Assembly: GCF_900115055.1 (NCBI RefSeq)
Contig: NZ_FOVD01000004.1
Coordinates: forward strand, 1 to 64,000
DNA: 64,000 bases
DNA from: Chryseobacterium oleae
Lineage (GTDB): Bacteria > Bacteroidota > Bacteroidia > Flavobacteriales > Weeksellaceae
Reading direction: 5' to 3'
Shown here in pieces: positions 14,679-24,314 of this stretch. Numbering within the stretch: position 1 is the first letter of the stretch; each line of letters starts with the position of its first letter. Position numbers and translations under genes: made by a program. The notes under the pieces were generated by a model. The model was not told where the DNA came from and did not search any database. It was given only the letters and a program-made list of their open reading frames with translations.

Positions 14679-16937
14679 TTATTCCCTGTTTTTCACCATA
14701 ATCCAACCTGAGAATTTGATAGGAGTATTCTTGCTGTTATTCTCATTCCATGTGATAGAGTACCAATAGTTTCCGGTAGGCACTTTCTTGCTTCCGTTGG
14801 TGGTTCCATCCCAGGTGTATCTGTTGGACTTGTCTGCCTGGAACATTTTATATCCGTATCTGTCGAAGATTCCGATTTCCAGATTTTTTTTGTTGGCCAA
14901 AGCCGAATAATCTATGGCATCATTCACACCGTCTCCGTTTGGAGTAATAACGTTGATCAGATTAGGAACTGTAATGTCGATTTCAATAGGTTCACAATCA
15001 TAGCTGTCCTTTACATAGATTTTGGCTTCTCCTCTGGCAACACTGGTGAAGACATTGGAATCCTGCCAGTTTGTATTATCCATTGAATATTTGTAAGGAG
15101 GAGTTCCGCCATTGGCAAAAACAGTGACTGTGCTTCCGGAAATATCAATGCTTGTAACCACAGGCTGCTCTGAAGCATATACTTTGACCGTCTGTAAGAT
15201 GGTACAGTCTCCGGTTTTTAGTTTTACCCAGTAAGTTCCAACGCCTACATTGTTGATGGCCTGTGTAGTAGCACCCGTGCTCCAGATATATCCGTTGAAT
15301 CCAGGCCCCGCATCAAGTGTGGTTTTATCTTCAATACAGATGATCTTGTCTTTTAATACGCTGGAAAGAGTCGGTGCTATAACTGTAAGAGTCACTTTTG
15401 CTATAGAATAACATCCCTGTGCGTTAAATACTTTCACATAAATTACTCCCGAAGGTGCAGTATAGGTGGCGAAATTTAAAATTTCATTTGTTCCGCCTAC
15501 TGCATCAGCCATAGATGGATAATATTTTTTAGGTGCTGTTCCTGCAATGACCGGAGCATTGGCTAAGTTGAATGTCCCCAGTGACGGATTGGTCTCAAGG
15601 AAACATGTTCTTAAAGATGCATCCGTAACAACGACAACCGGGTTAAGATTCAGAGTGACTTTTGCATTGCTGACGCATCCCTGAGGAGTTGTTACTTTGG
15701 CAAATAGTACTGCTGCTCCCGATGCATAAGCCGTAGGGTTAGGAATCTGATTGATTCCGGCATTCAGATCAAACATCGTATTGTAAAACTGCATCGTACA
15801 TCCTGGAACCGTTGTCAGAGCGGCTGTTGTAAGGTCAAATGTTGCAGTCCCTGCATTATTGTTGTTACAGCCTGTCAATGTGGCATCTGTAGCGGCAAAT
15901 GGTGTAGGATTAAGCTGTATGACGCCATCGCCATTATCACATAGCGTAGAACTCGGGTCTTTGATGACGACCTTAATTGTTGTGTTGCCTGTGTATGGGA
16001 AATTGGTAGGATTCGTAATAGGTGTTGAACTTCCTAAAACATAGTAAGTGAATACATAGTTTGCCGGATTGTTCACAAACTGTGCATTGAAAGAAGTCAG
16101 ATCCACAGATCCTGCTCCTGTTGCCGGATTGGTACAGACAAACGGGGTAACGGTAGCGTTCAGGATAGGAACTTTATCTACAAAAACTTTTACATTTTTG
16201 ATTGAATGCCTTGCACTCGCACCTCCGGTAGCTGCTGAGAAACCGAAGTATCCCTGTGACATTCCTATGGCTCCTCCTGAAGGGGCAAATGACTGGTCAA
16301 CAATAAGGACACCATCTAATTTAATTTTAATGATCCAGTTGGTAGGGTTCGTAAGGTCTGTTTCCCCGTTTACTTCTACGTGTTTGTAAGTAGGTCCTAC
16401 AAATGGCTGGGTAGTGATAAGATCCGGAGAGTGAAATGTACTTCCGGGAGTTGTGTTGTATTCAATATTACTTCCGGCAGAATCATTGGTTCCATACAGT
16501 AAATGTATTTTACTCATCTGTCCTTCTGTGGAATTGTTGAAAATATCAAATCCTACCATCAGTCCTGATGCGTTCGCCGGAATTCCAAGTCCGCCTCCGG
16601 ATACAAATCCTGTTGGAGGATTCACCAGATACCAGAATGTAAAGCCGTCACCACGTCCGAACTGTGTGGTTCCGTTTCCATCGATCCTGAAGTCGAATTC
16701 TACCTTCCATTTGTCGCAATAGCTTAATGTGATGGGAGTAGCCAGCTTTACAGCACCAAACAAGCTGGTGTTATCTGTGGTAAGACGGATGAAATCGTTT
16801 TCAACAACTGCGTTGGAAACAAGGTCCCAACCCGTAGTGTTGACAGGGTTTCCGGCCAGTTGATAAGTCTGTGAAGACAGCTGCCCTGAAAAGCCTAATA
16901 AAATAAATAAATAGTAAATGAGTAGTTTTCTTTTCAT
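14679..16937 (-). CDS. T9SS type B sorting-domain surface protein with lectin-like N-terminus (paralogue A)
   Basis: This 752-residue protein has a signal peptide (1-22), an L-type-lectin-like domain (about 24-255, with WKVEFDFRID and DGFTFWYL), and a linker module at 260-345. Two related modules of about 80 residues follow (350-432 and 438-520, each with KYY or QFY, DLNAGxN or AVGGTNEI, and VKV..A..GC). Next come an Ig-like segment (523-590), a SprB-like repeat (592-657, GGTPPYKYSMD) and a C-terminal gliding-motility type sorting domain (660-752, starting NVITPNGDGVND and ending GWIMVKNRE). It should be secreted by T9SS and attached to the surface, perhaps as a glycan-binding adhesin. Its second half matches paralogue D rather than its neighbour B. 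Confidence 0.88.
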   Translation of the reverse strand: MKRKLLIYYLFILLGFSGQLSSQTYQLAGNPVNTTGWDLVSNAVVENDFIRLTTDNTSLFGAVKLATPITLSYCDKWKVEFDFRIDGNGTTQFGRGDGFTFWYLVNPPTGFVSGGGLGIPANASGLMVGFDIFNNSTEGQMSKIHLLYGTNDSAGSNIEYNTTPGSTFHSPDLITTQPFVGPTYKHVEVNGETDLTNPTNWIIKIKLDGVLIVDQSFAPSGGAIGMSQGYFGFSAATGGASARHSIKNVKVFVDKVPILNATVTPFVCTNPATGAGSVDLTSFNAQFVNNPANYVFTYYVLGSSTPITNPTNFPYTGNTTIKVVIKDPSSTLCDNGDGVIQLNPTPFAATDATLTGCNNNNAGTATFDLTTAALTTVPGCTMQFYNTMFDLNAGINQIPNPTAYASGAAVLFAKVTTPQGCVSNAKVTLNLNPVVVVTDASLRTCFLETNPSLGTFNLANAPVIAGTAPKKYYPSMADAVGGTNEILNFATYTAPSGVIYVKVFNAQGCYSIAKVTLTVIAPTLSSVLKDKIICIEDKTTLDAGPGFNGYIWSTGATTQAINNVGVGTYWVKLKTGDCTILQTVKVYASEQPVVTSIDISGSTVTVFANGGTPPYKYSMDNTNWQDSNVFTSVARGEAKIYVKDSYDCEPIEIDITVPNLINVITPNGDGVNDAIDYSALANKKNLEIGIFDRYGYKMFQADKSNRYTWDGTTNGSKKVPTGNYWYSITWNENNSKNTPIKFSGWIMVKNRE

Positions 16938-17140
16938 GAAGCGATTGGTTTAAGGTTATTGAGATAAATATATTTATTTTGTTTGTGACTGTATAATGAA
17001 TAATTGTCAATTGTTTGGTTAAAATTGTCAATTTAAAGTTAATTCTAACTGATTAATAAAAACATTAAAATGATATTGCTATTTTCTTGTATTAGGTAAA
17101 AAAATACATGATTAATTCATTTTCAATTTATATTATTAAA

Positions 17141-17168
17141 AAAATCACTCCAGATAAAGAGTGATTTT
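17141..17168 (-). terminator. Rho-independent terminator after paralogue B
   Basis: AAAATCACTC and GAGTGATTTT form a perfect 10-bp stem with an 8-base loop and a T-rich run on the minus strand. It lies 13 bp beyond the stop codon of the 17181-19433 gene. Confidence 0.88.
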
Positions 17169-17180
17169 TTTAATAGAATT

Positions 17181-19433
17181 TTATTCTCTGTTTTTTACCA
17201 ATACCCAGCCTGAGTATTTGGTAGCGGTATTGTTCTTGTCATTTTCATTCCAGGAGATAGAGTACCAGTAAGTTCCTGTAAGGACCTTTTTACCGGAAGC
17301 AGTTCCGTCCCATTTGAAGTTTCTGATTTTGTCAGCTTCGTATAGTTTATTGCCGTATCTGTCATATACGATGAACACTAGATTTTTCTTATAAGCCAGA
17401 GCAGAATAATCAATAAAATCATTGACGTTATCACCGTTCGGAGTAATGGCATTGATCAGGTTTGGAACGGTGATCTGTACTTCAACAGGTGTACAGTTGT
17501 AAAAATCTTTCACGAAAATCTTAGCTTCGCCTCTGTGAAGTCCTGTGAAAGTATTCGAATCCTGCCAGTCTATTCCATTCAGTGAATATTTGTATGGCGG
17601 AGTACCTCCTGATACATTGACGGTTACCGTGGTATTATTGATATCGATACTTGTTACCACAGGATTGGCAGAAGCAATCACTTTTACAATTTGAGTTGTG
17701 ATACAGTTTCCGGTTTTTAATTTTACCCAATACAAACCTACGCCAACATTTTGAATCGATGGTGTGGTTGCGCCAGTGATCCATTCGTAACCATCAAAGC
17801 CGGGACCTGCGTCCAGATTGGTTCTTCCGTCGATACAGATTATTTTATCTTTTAAAACAGAAGACGTTACAGGTGGCAATACAATAAGATTTACTTTTGC
17901 CAGTGCAAAACAGTTATTGGAGTCCGTTACTTTTACATAAATCGCTGTACTTACAGACATATACTGAAGCGGATTGACAATTTCATTGGTTCCGGCTAAA
18001 GCATCTGCTACAGAAGTATAATATTTTTTAGTGAAACCGCTGGTCAGGGTTGTTACATTAGCGGAAGTAAGGTCAAATACGGCATTTGTAATATTGTTCT
18101 GTATAAAACATGAACGCAGCGTGACTTCTCTTACAGGGGTTTCCGGTAAGAACGCCAGGGTTATTTTTGCATTGCCTGTACAGCCAAGAGGTGTGGTTAC
18201 TTTTACATAAACACTTCCCGGTGCGGAAGTATAAGTGGCCGGATTGGTAATTTCATTCGTTCCGGCATTCAGGTCAGCAAGCGTTCTGTAATATTTTTTA
18301 ACTACAGAAAGTCCACCGGCGACATCTGCCGTGTTGAGGTTGAATAATCCGGTTCCTGCCTTATTGTTGTTGCACGCCAATAAAGTTTTATCAGTAAGCA
18401 GTAGAGGGGCGAGGACAAGCTGTATTTTCCCGTCGGGGTTATCACATAATATTCCAGCGTTATCCTTTACAACTACGGTAACCGTTGTGTTCGCATTGAA
18501 CTGGAAGTTGGTAGGAGTTGTAATGGGCGTTCCCCCTTGAAAATAAGTGAATGTATAGTTGGAGGGGTTGCTTACAAACTGAGAATTAAAAGTCGTTAAA
18601 TTCACAGATCCGAATCCCGTGGAAGGATTTGGACAGAAAGACTGTGTTGCTGAAGCCTGTAAAATCGGAACTTTGTCCGTGTAGATTTTTACGTTTTTAA
18701 TGGAATGTCTTGATCTCGCGCCTCCCGTAGAAGCCGAGAATCCAAAATACCCAATCGTCATAGCCGCTGCAGTACCTGAAGGAGCAAATGACTGGTTGCA
18801 GATCAAAGTTCCGTCAATGGTAATTTTTACAACCCAGTTCACAGGATTGGCAGGATCTACCTGAGCGGTTACTTCAACATGTTTATAGGTGGTTCCCTGA
18901 AAAGGAAGCGTTGTATTCAGATCCGGCGAGTGGAAAGAACTTCCTGCCGTGTTGAAAAACTCTACGTTATTGGTATCCGATGTATTGGCTACCTGTCCGT
19001 AAGCTACATGGACCTTACTCATTGTTGCTGTGGTGGTATTGTTGTAGGTGTCAAATCCTACAATAAAACCTACGGCATTTTGTGAAACTCCAAGACCGGA
19101 GCCCAGTACACTGGCAACGGGAGGATTGGCCAGATACCAGAAGGCAATACCGTCTCCATTGGAAGTTTGGTTGGAATCCATTCTGAAATCGAATTCCACT
19201 CTCCACTTATCACAGTATTTTAAGTTGATTTGATCATTCAGGCGTATGGATCCGGATTGGTTGTTGGTATCCGGGGTGAGCTGAATAAAATCACCATTTA
19301 CCTGTGCGGGATTCACCATCGTCCATCCTGTTGTAGCCACCGGATTTCCTGTTAACTGATAGGTTTGGGAAAACATTCCTCCAGACAAAAAAATCAGAAG
19401 GAGGGAAATATAAGACAGTAAAAATTTATTCAT
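17181..19433 (-). CDS. T9SS type B sorting-domain surface protein with lectin-like N-terminus (paralogue B)
   Basis: This 750-residue protein has a signal peptide (about 1-22) and the same L-type-lectin-like domain as paralogue A (WRVEFDFRMD, DGIAFWYLANPP). Two related modules follow (with KKYYRTLADLNAGTNEITNP and KKYYTSVADALAGTNEI), then an Ig-like segment, a SprB-like repeat and a C-terminal type B sorting domain starting NAITPNGDNVND. It is predicted to be exported by T9SS and surface-bound. Its N-terminal half pairs with paralogue A, but from the first module onwards it pairs with paralogue C (VYDRYGNKLYEADK and GTASGKK are shared with C). The gene has its own terminator, so it is a separate transcription unit. 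Confidence 0.88.
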   Translation of the reverse strand: MNKFLLSYISLLLIFLSGGMFSQTYQLTGNPVATTGWTMVNPAQVNGDFIQLTPDTNNQSGSIRLNDQINLKYCDKWRVEFDFRMDSNQTSNGDGIAFWYLANPPVASVLGSGLGVSQNAVGFIVGFDTYNNTTTATMSKVHVAYGQVANTSDTNNVEFFNTAGSSFHSPDLNTTLPFQGTTYKHVEVTAQVDPANPVNWVVKITIDGTLICNQSFAPSGTAAAMTIGYFGFSASTGGARSRHSIKNVKIYTDKVPILQASATQSFCPNPSTGFGSVNLTTFNSQFVSNPSNYTFTYFQGGTPITTPTNFQFNANTTVTVVVKDNAGILCDNPDGKIQLVLAPLLLTDKTLLACNNNKAGTGLFNLNTADVAGGLSVVKKYYRTLADLNAGTNEITNPATYTSAPGSVYVKVTTPLGCTGNAKITLAFLPETPVREVTLRSCFIQNNITNAVFDLTSANVTTLTSGFTKKYYTSVADALAGTNEIVNPLQYMSVSTAIYVKVTDSNNCFALAKVNLIVLPPVTSSVLKDKIICIDGRTNLDAGPGFDGYEWITGATTPSIQNVGVGLYWVKLKTGNCITTQIVKVIASANPVVTSIDINNTTVTVNVSGGTPPYKYSLNGIDWQDSNTFTGLHRGEAKIFVKDFYNCTPVEVQITVPNLINAITPNGDNVNDFIDYSALAYKKNLVFIVYDRYGNKLYEADKIRNFKWDGTASGKKVLTGTYWYSISWNENDKNNTATKYSGWVLVKNRE

Positions 19434-19591
19434 TGAATTGGGATTACTTTTAATTAGATGGTGTAAATATATTAAATCCCAATTAATTAATGCGTGTTCA
19501 ATGTTAATTTTACTGAATATGATAGTAAATTTTCAATAATGATAAGGAAAACTAAAGAATGTCGTATGTGATGAGTAGTAATTTAGATTCA

Positions 19592-20068
19592 TTAAAAAAG
19601 AGAGTTGCTCTCCAAACCTTCGAAATAAGTGTCAATTTCCAGATCTGATGAGTTGGCTGCTGCTACGGCAAGTTTATCACAAAGTTCATTTTCAAAATGT
19701 CCTGCATGACCTTTTACCCAGTGCATTTGTGGAGTATGTTTATTGTACATCTCGATGAATCTTTTCCAGAGGTCCGGGTTTTTTACATTTTTCCATCCTC
19801 TTTTAATCCATCCTGCGATCCACTTCTGATTCACGGCATCTGCTACATATTTGCTGTCTGTATAGATGTGGATATCGTTCTCCGAAGACTTTAGTTTTTC
19901 CATAGCGGAAATCACAGCCAGGAGCTCCATCCTGTTGTTGGTGGTTTTTCTGAAACCTTTGGAGAATGTTTTCTGGTAGTTTTTCTCAGGAACGCGCATA
20001 AGGATTCCATAACCTCCTTTTCCGGGATTTCCGCTGCACGCACCGTCTGTGTATATTTCTATTCTCAA
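19592..20068 (-). CDS. rnhA: Ribonuclease HI
   Basis: This 158-residue enzyme cleaves the RNA strand of RNA-DNA hybrids, removing primers and R-loops. All catalytic residues are present: Asp8 in YTDGACSGNPGKGGYG, Glu48 in NNRMELLAV, Asp71 in IYTDSKYV, His124 in KGHAGHFENE and Asp131 in LCDKLA. The start appears to be TTG (20068), as the conserved IEIYTDGA begins two residues later and no ATG fits. The gene sits downstream of dnaB on the same strand, and both lie inside a run of surface-protein genes. The C-terminal tail EIDTYFEGLESNSLF goes slightly beyond the usual end. Confidence 0.95.
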   Translation of the reverse strand: MRIEIYTDGACSGNPGKGGYGILMRVPEKNYQKTFSKGFRKTTNNRMELLAVISAMEKLKSSENDIHIYTDSKYVADAVNQKWIAGWIKRGWKNVKNPDLWKRFIEMYNKHTPQMHWVKGHAGHFENELCDKLAVAAANSSDLEIDTYFEGLESNSLF

Positions 20069-20087
20069 AAGTTCAGGTATATATAAA

Positions 20088-20125
20088 ATCAGTATTCCGC
20101 TACAAATAGCATACAGAATACTGAT
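20088..20125 (-). terminator. Stem-loop between dnaB and rnhA
   Basis: ATCAGTATTC and GAATACTGAT are perfect 10-bp arms with an 18-base loop, 29 bp beyond the dnaB stop codon. The following T-tract on the minus strand is modest (TTTATATATA), so it may be a weak terminator or attenuate rnhA. Confidence 0.6.
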
Positions 20126-20153
20126 CTGTTATTTAATTTAAATTATATGGGTT

Positions 20154-21743
20154 CTAGAACGGGAAATCATCATCGTCATCGAAATCGTTCATCGAAGACC
20201 CGGAAAGTTTTGAACTGTCCGGAAGATCAAATGCTGCACCCGGCTGAATGGTTGTCTTGATCTTGTCAAAACCACTTGGTTCATTAGATCCGAAATTAGA
20301 AGGATAACCTCCCATACCGCCATCTAACGCAGCTTCGATGTCACCAAATTTAGCAAAATGCTTTAAGAATGATAGTCTCACATCCGCAGTCGCACCATTC
20401 CTGTGTTTTGCAATAATCAGCTCGGCCTGGTTTTCCGTTGGGGTTTCTGCACCTTCTTCATCATTATCCCATACTGCAATTTTATAGTATTCCGGTCTGA
20501 AGATAAAAGATACAATATCCGCATCCTGTTCAATCGCTCCGGATTCCCTAAGGTCAGAAAGCTGAGGTCTTTTTCCTGGACGGGCCTCCACACTTCTCGA
20601 CAGCTGGGAAAGTGCAATTACTGGTACGTTAAGTTCTTTAGCAATTGCTTTTAGTGAACGTGAGATCATGGAGATTTCCTGTTCACGGTTTCCTACTCCT
20701 TTTCCTCCGCCTCCGGCAGTCATCAGCTGAAGGTAATCGACCATGATCAGTCTTACACCGTGCTGCATCACCAGTCTTCGGCATTTTGCACGGAAGTCGA
20801 ATATAGAAAGGGAAGGGGTTTCGTCAATAAATAGCGGTGCATTTTCCAGTTCCGATACATTGGAGAACAGTCTCTGCCATTCTTCATCGTCCAGAGTTCC
20901 TTTTCTCAGTTTTTCGGAAGAAATTTTCGTTTCGGAAGCAATCATCCTGGTGATCAGCTGTACAGATGCCATCTCGAGAGAGAACAGCACCATGGGAATC
21001 TTGTGGCCTACCGCAATGTTTCTGGCCATAGACAGAAGGAATGCTGTTTTACCCATCGCGGGACGGGCTGCTATAATGATGAGGTCGGAATTCTGCCAAC
21101 CTCCGGTTTCTTTATCTATATCTCTGAATCCTGAAGGAACCCCGGAAAGTCCTTCCTTGTCCTTCAAAGATTTAATGGTATCGATGGCTTGTTTTACCAA
21201 TGAATTGGCCGTATCAAATCCTTTTTTGATCGTTCCGTTCGTGATCTCAAAGAATGACTGTTCTGCTTTGTCTAAAAGTTCAAATACATCTGTAGATTCT
21301 TTATAGGAAGAATCAATCACGTTGGCAGATACATTGATCAGGCTTCTTAAGATATATTTTTCAAGAATAACACGTACATGGTATTCAATGTGGGCAGATG
21401 AACTTACGCCCATGGTAAGATCAATGATGTAATGATCTCCGCCGGCCTGGCTTAATTTATCTTCTTTCTTTAGCTCCTGAATGATCGTCATAAGATCGAC
21501 AGGATGGTTACCTTCATAAAGTTTTAAGATCGTAGCAAAAATGACCTGATGTCTGGGATCGTAAAATACTTCCGGAGTAAGAAGGTCGATAGAGTGGTCA
21601 AGACCTTTCTTGTCAATAAGAAAAGTTCCTATCACCAGTCTTTCAAAATCTACAGCATTGGGTGGCATTTTTCCATCCGCAATAGACAGTTCTCTTGCAA
21701 AGTTTCCGTGTGTAAGGGATGATAATGTTTCTTTCTGAGCCAT
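20154..21743 (-). CDS. dnaB: Replicative DNA helicase DnaB
   Basis: This 529-residue hexameric helicase unwinds DNA at the replication fork. An N-terminal primase-interacting domain (about 25-130, with PPNAVDFERLVIGTFLIDKK) is followed by the RecA-like ATPase domain: Walker A AARPAMGKTAFLLSMARN at about 222-239, Walker B-type RLIMVDYLQLM, and SRSLKAIAKELNVPVIALSQ. There is no intein. The C-terminal tail (about 480-529), rich in Gly, Ser and Asp and ending DDDDDFPF, is an acidic extension resembling the tip of SSB. A -7 box lies 4 bp upstream of the ATG, and a composite tandem-repeat array lies further upstream. Confidence 0.96.
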   Translation of the reverse strand: MAQKETLSSLTHGNFARELSIADGKMPPNAVDFERLVIGTFLIDKKGLDHSIDLLTPEVFYDPRHQVIFATILKLYEGNHPVDLMTIIQELKKEDKLSQAGGDHYIIDLTMGVSSSAHIEYHVRVILEKYILRSLINVSANVIDSSYKESTDVFELLDKAEQSFFEITNGTIKKGFDTANSLVKQAIDTIKSLKDKEGLSGVPSGFRDIDKETGGWQNSDLIIIAARPAMGKTAFLLSMARNIAVGHKIPMVLFSLEMASVQLITRMIASETKISSEKLRKGTLDDEEWQRLFSNVSELENAPLFIDETPSLSIFDFRAKCRRLVMQHGVRLIMVDYLQLMTAGGGGKGVGNREQEISMISRSLKAIAKELNVPVIALSQLSRSVEARPGKRPQLSDLRESGAIEQDADIVSFIFRPEYYKIAVWDNDEEGAETPTENQAELIIAKHRNGATADVRLSFLKHFAKFGDIEAALDGGMGGYPSNFGSNEPSGFDKIKTTIQPGAAFDLPDSSKLSGSSMNDFDDDDDFPF

Positions 21744-21747
21744 GATG

Positions 21748-21755
21748 CAAAGATA
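21748..21755 (-). promoter_or_regulatory. -7 box for dnaB
   Basis: On the minus strand this reads TATCTTTG, 4 bp before the ATG at 21743, again predicting a nearly leaderless transcript. Confidence 0.6.
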
Positions 21756-21922
21756 GTTTATTTAAAAAAAATAATTAAAAAATAGTAACTAACAAGTTAT
21801 CAGCATTCCTGCGTAAGATGCAATGGACAGAAAGTATGAGAATGTTAGTAAAAAAGGGGGATCAAAAATAGAAAAATTTCAATAAGTAATACTCAATCAG
21901 ATGAAAATGATGATTTTTTTTA

Positions 21923-22078
21923 GATGTCAGATGTCAGATGTCAGATGTCAGATGTCAGATGTCAGACGTGAGACATCAGATTTCAGACAATAGAACGCAT
22001 AAGAGCATCTCCTGTACCCCGAAGCTCTCCGATCCTTAGACTCTCAAACCGGAACTCTTGCATCCCGGAAACTTCCAA
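21923..22078. repeat. Composite heptamer plus octamer tandem array, copy 2
   Basis: Six perfect copies of GATGTCA (21923-21964) are followed by three degenerate ones (GACGTGA, GACATCA, GATTTCA) to 21985, then by weaker 7-bp periodicity. From about 22035 to 22078 the complementary strand reads in 8-bp units: GGAAGTTT, CCGGGATG, CAAGAGTT, CCGGTTTG, AGAGTCTA, AGGATCGG. This is the 4651-4799 architecture in reverse orientation. Together with the terminator at 22086, it fills the gene-free stretch 21744-22132. Confidence 0.78.
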
Positions 22079-22085
22079 ATAAAAA

Positions 22086-22109
22086 AAGACTGCCATGTAT
22101 GACAGTCTT
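22086..22109 (-). terminator. Rho-independent terminator after paralogue C
   Basis: AAGACTGCCAT and ATGACAGTCTT form an 11-bp stem with one mismatch and a very short loop, flanked by A7 and T8 runs. It lies 24 bp beyond the stop codon of the 22133-24250 gene. Confidence 0.88.
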
Positions 22110-22132
22110 TTTTTTGTGATGTAAGAATAGAT

Positions 22133-24250
22133 TTATTCTTTATTTTTTAGCAGTATCCATCCTGAATATTTCGTTTCGGTACTGTTCTTATCGTTTTCGT
22201 TCCATGAGATCGTATACCAGTAAGTTCCTGTAGGGATTTTCTTACCTGAAGCCGTTCCGTCCCATTTGTAATCTCTCATTTTGTTAGCCTCATAAAGTTT
22301 GTTTCCATATCTGTCATACACAATGAAAACAAGGTTTTTCTTATAAGACAGAGCAGAATAATCAATCTCATCATTGATCTTATCTCCGTTTGGAGTAATG
22401 GCATTGATCAGATTCGGTACAGTCACTGTAATCTGGATAGGGTTACAGTTGAAAGAATCCTTTAAAAAGATCTTGTTGTCCCCCCTAGGTAGTCCACTGA
22501 ATGTGTTTGCTGCCTGCCACGTAATACCATCTAGTGAATACATATAAGGAGGAGTTCCGCCTGAAGCATTCACCGTAATCGTGTTGTTGCTGATGTCTAC
22601 AGAAGAGATCACAGGTTGCGAAGAAGCAAAAACGGTTACCGTTTGAAGTGTAAAACATTTTCCTGTTTTCAGTTTCACCCAGTATACCCCGATTCCTACA
22701 TTGCTGATGGTTTGCGTAGTAGCACCGGTGCTCCATTCGTATCCGTCAAATCCAGGTCCTGCATCTAATGTTGTTTTAGCTTCAGCACAGATCGTTTTGT
22801 CTTTCAGTACTGCAGATTTTACAGGAGGAAGAACTTTTAATGTGATTTTGGCAATATCATAACACTGATTAGCGTTGGTCACTCTTACATATACTTCAGT
22901 ACTTGTTGTAATGTAAGCATCCGGATTCGCAATAGGATTTGTTTCCGCTTTCGCATCGTTGAGTGTTTTATAGAATTTACTTGTTTGTCCTGCTATTGAA
23001 CCTACGTTAACTTTTGTAAGGTCAAACTTAGCCTGCAGGATGTCGTTTTCTATATAACATTCTTCAACAAGTGCATCTCTAAGTGTGACTACCGGATGGA
23101 ATGATAATGTAATATTTCCTATAGCAGTACATCCAAATGCGGAAATTACTTTTGCATAAACCGTCTTCTGAGCAGAAATATAATCGGTAGGACTGGTGAT
23201 CTCGTTGGTGTCAGCATTCAGATCGGCCATGGTCGGGTAGTATTTTTTTGTACCGCCGGTGAATACATCTGCAGTGGTAAGATCAAACTTTCCGGTTCCC
23301 TCACCGTCATTATTACATGCAAAAATGGTAGCATTCTTAGCTGTGATGCTGGCATTTACAAATTTAAACTTCCCACTGATGAAGCATTTATTGACCACAT
23401 TGTTAGGGTCGTCGGGATCCAGATATCGGATTCTGTAGTAATAATCGGTTGTCGCATTTACCGTTGCAATCGTTAGAGGATTATCTCCGGTAACTAAATC
23501 ATTGGTGTCATTATGGTAAGTAACTTTAAAGTTAGGGCTATTTCCATTGATGATACCTGCAGTAAGGGTATTAAAATTAAACTGTGAAGGAAGTCCGCAT
23601 ACCATCACCGTTGTAGGATCGGTTGGAGCAGCTCCTGGAATTCCTGGTGGAATAAAAGGGTTAGGAGCAAGAGTTGGATTGTTAAATGCTGAGCTTAAGG
23701 TAGCAGTACCGCCCCAGATCAGCTTAAACCCATCATCAGAATTTCTATGATTGTCTATAATAAGATAATACGTTTGTCCTGCCAGTACGTCCATGTACGG
23801 GCTCCATTCTGCCTGGTTACCTCCGGTTCCGTTTGCATTGGGAGTTGCAGGCGGCGGCACGGTCAGGCTGAGTCCGGTATTTCCACTGGCAACAGTACCC
23901 ACATAGTTACATCTAAGGGGTGTTACAAAAGCGTTGCCGGATTGTAGCGAGGTGCATCCATTAGTGGTTGGGCCATATACAGCAAAATCGTAGTCATCTG
24001 TATTAACGTTGGCATCGATCACAAAGGTTAATGTTCCAGGTGTTGCTATCGTAAAAGTATACCATACTGAGCGATTTTCATTGATGGCCAGACATCCGTT
24101 TGCTGAAAGATTCTCAGCAATAGTTCCATGGTCTGATGGTGTGTAGGAGATATCCGAATTTCCACAGAGTGGAATAGCTGTAACGCAGTCGGACTGTGCA
24201 TAAAACACCTGCGCTACAAATAGAATTAAAAGAAGTAATGTTTTTTTCAT
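22133..24250 (-). CDS. T9SS type B sorting-domain surface protein with PPC-like N-terminus (paralogue C)
   Basis: This 705-residue protein has a signal peptide (1-19), a beta-rich N-terminal domain (about 20-190, SDCVTAIPLCGNSDISYTPS, SVWYTFTIATPGTLTFVIDA) resembling bacterial pre-peptidase C-terminal (PPC-like) domains, and a middle module (215-300). Two modules of about 80 residues (305-385, 390-470), an Ig-like segment, a SprB-like repeat and a type B sorting domain (about 612-705, starting NAITPNGDKIND) follow. It is predicted to be a T9SS cargo bound to the cell surface. The N-terminus pairs with paralogue D, but the modules and the C-terminus pair with paralogue B. The function of the head domain is unknown; ligand binding is inference. 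Confidence 0.88.
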   Translation of the reverse strand: MKKTLLLLILFVAQVFYAQSDCVTAIPLCGNSDISYTPSDHGTIAENLSANGCLAINENRSVWYTFTIATPGTLTFVIDANVNTDDYDFAVYGPTTNGCTSLQSGNAFVTPLRCNYVGTVASGNTGLSLTVPPPATPNANGTGGNQAEWSPYMDVLAGQTYYLIIDNHRNSDDGFKLIWGGTATLSSAFNNPTLAPNPFIPPGIPGAAPTDPTTVMVCGLPSQFNFNTLTAGIINGNSPNFKVTYHNDTNDLVTGDNPLTIATVNATTDYYYRIRYLDPDDPNNVVNKCFISGKFKFVNASITAKNATIFACNNDGEGTGKFDLTTADVFTGGTKKYYPTMADLNADTNEITSPTDYISAQKTVYAKVISAFGCTAIGNITLSFHPVVTLRDALVEECYIENDILQAKFDLTKVNVGSIAGQTSKFYKTLNDAKAETNPIANPDAYITTSTEVYVRVTNANQCYDIAKITLKVLPPVKSAVLKDKTICAEAKTTLDAGPGFDGYEWSTGATTQTISNVGIGVYWVKLKTGKCFTLQTVTVFASSQPVISSVDISNNTITVNASGGTPPYMYSLDGITWQAANTFSGLPRGDNKIFLKDSFNCNPIQITVTVPNLINAITPNGDKINDEIDYSALSYKKNLVFIVYDRYGNKLYEANKMRDYKWDGTASGKKIPTGTYWYTISWNENDKNSTETKYSGWILLKNKE

Positions 24251-24314
24251 GTTTAAAATGATTTTTGTGAAACAAGATTTGAGAAAAATAAAGTTATCAG
24301 CATTTATGTTAAAA

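Noticed and set aside
21923..21985. Tandem GATGTCA units as a possible CRISPR array
   Set aside because: Units are contiguous 7-mers without spacers, and no cas genes are present; it is a simple tandem repeat.
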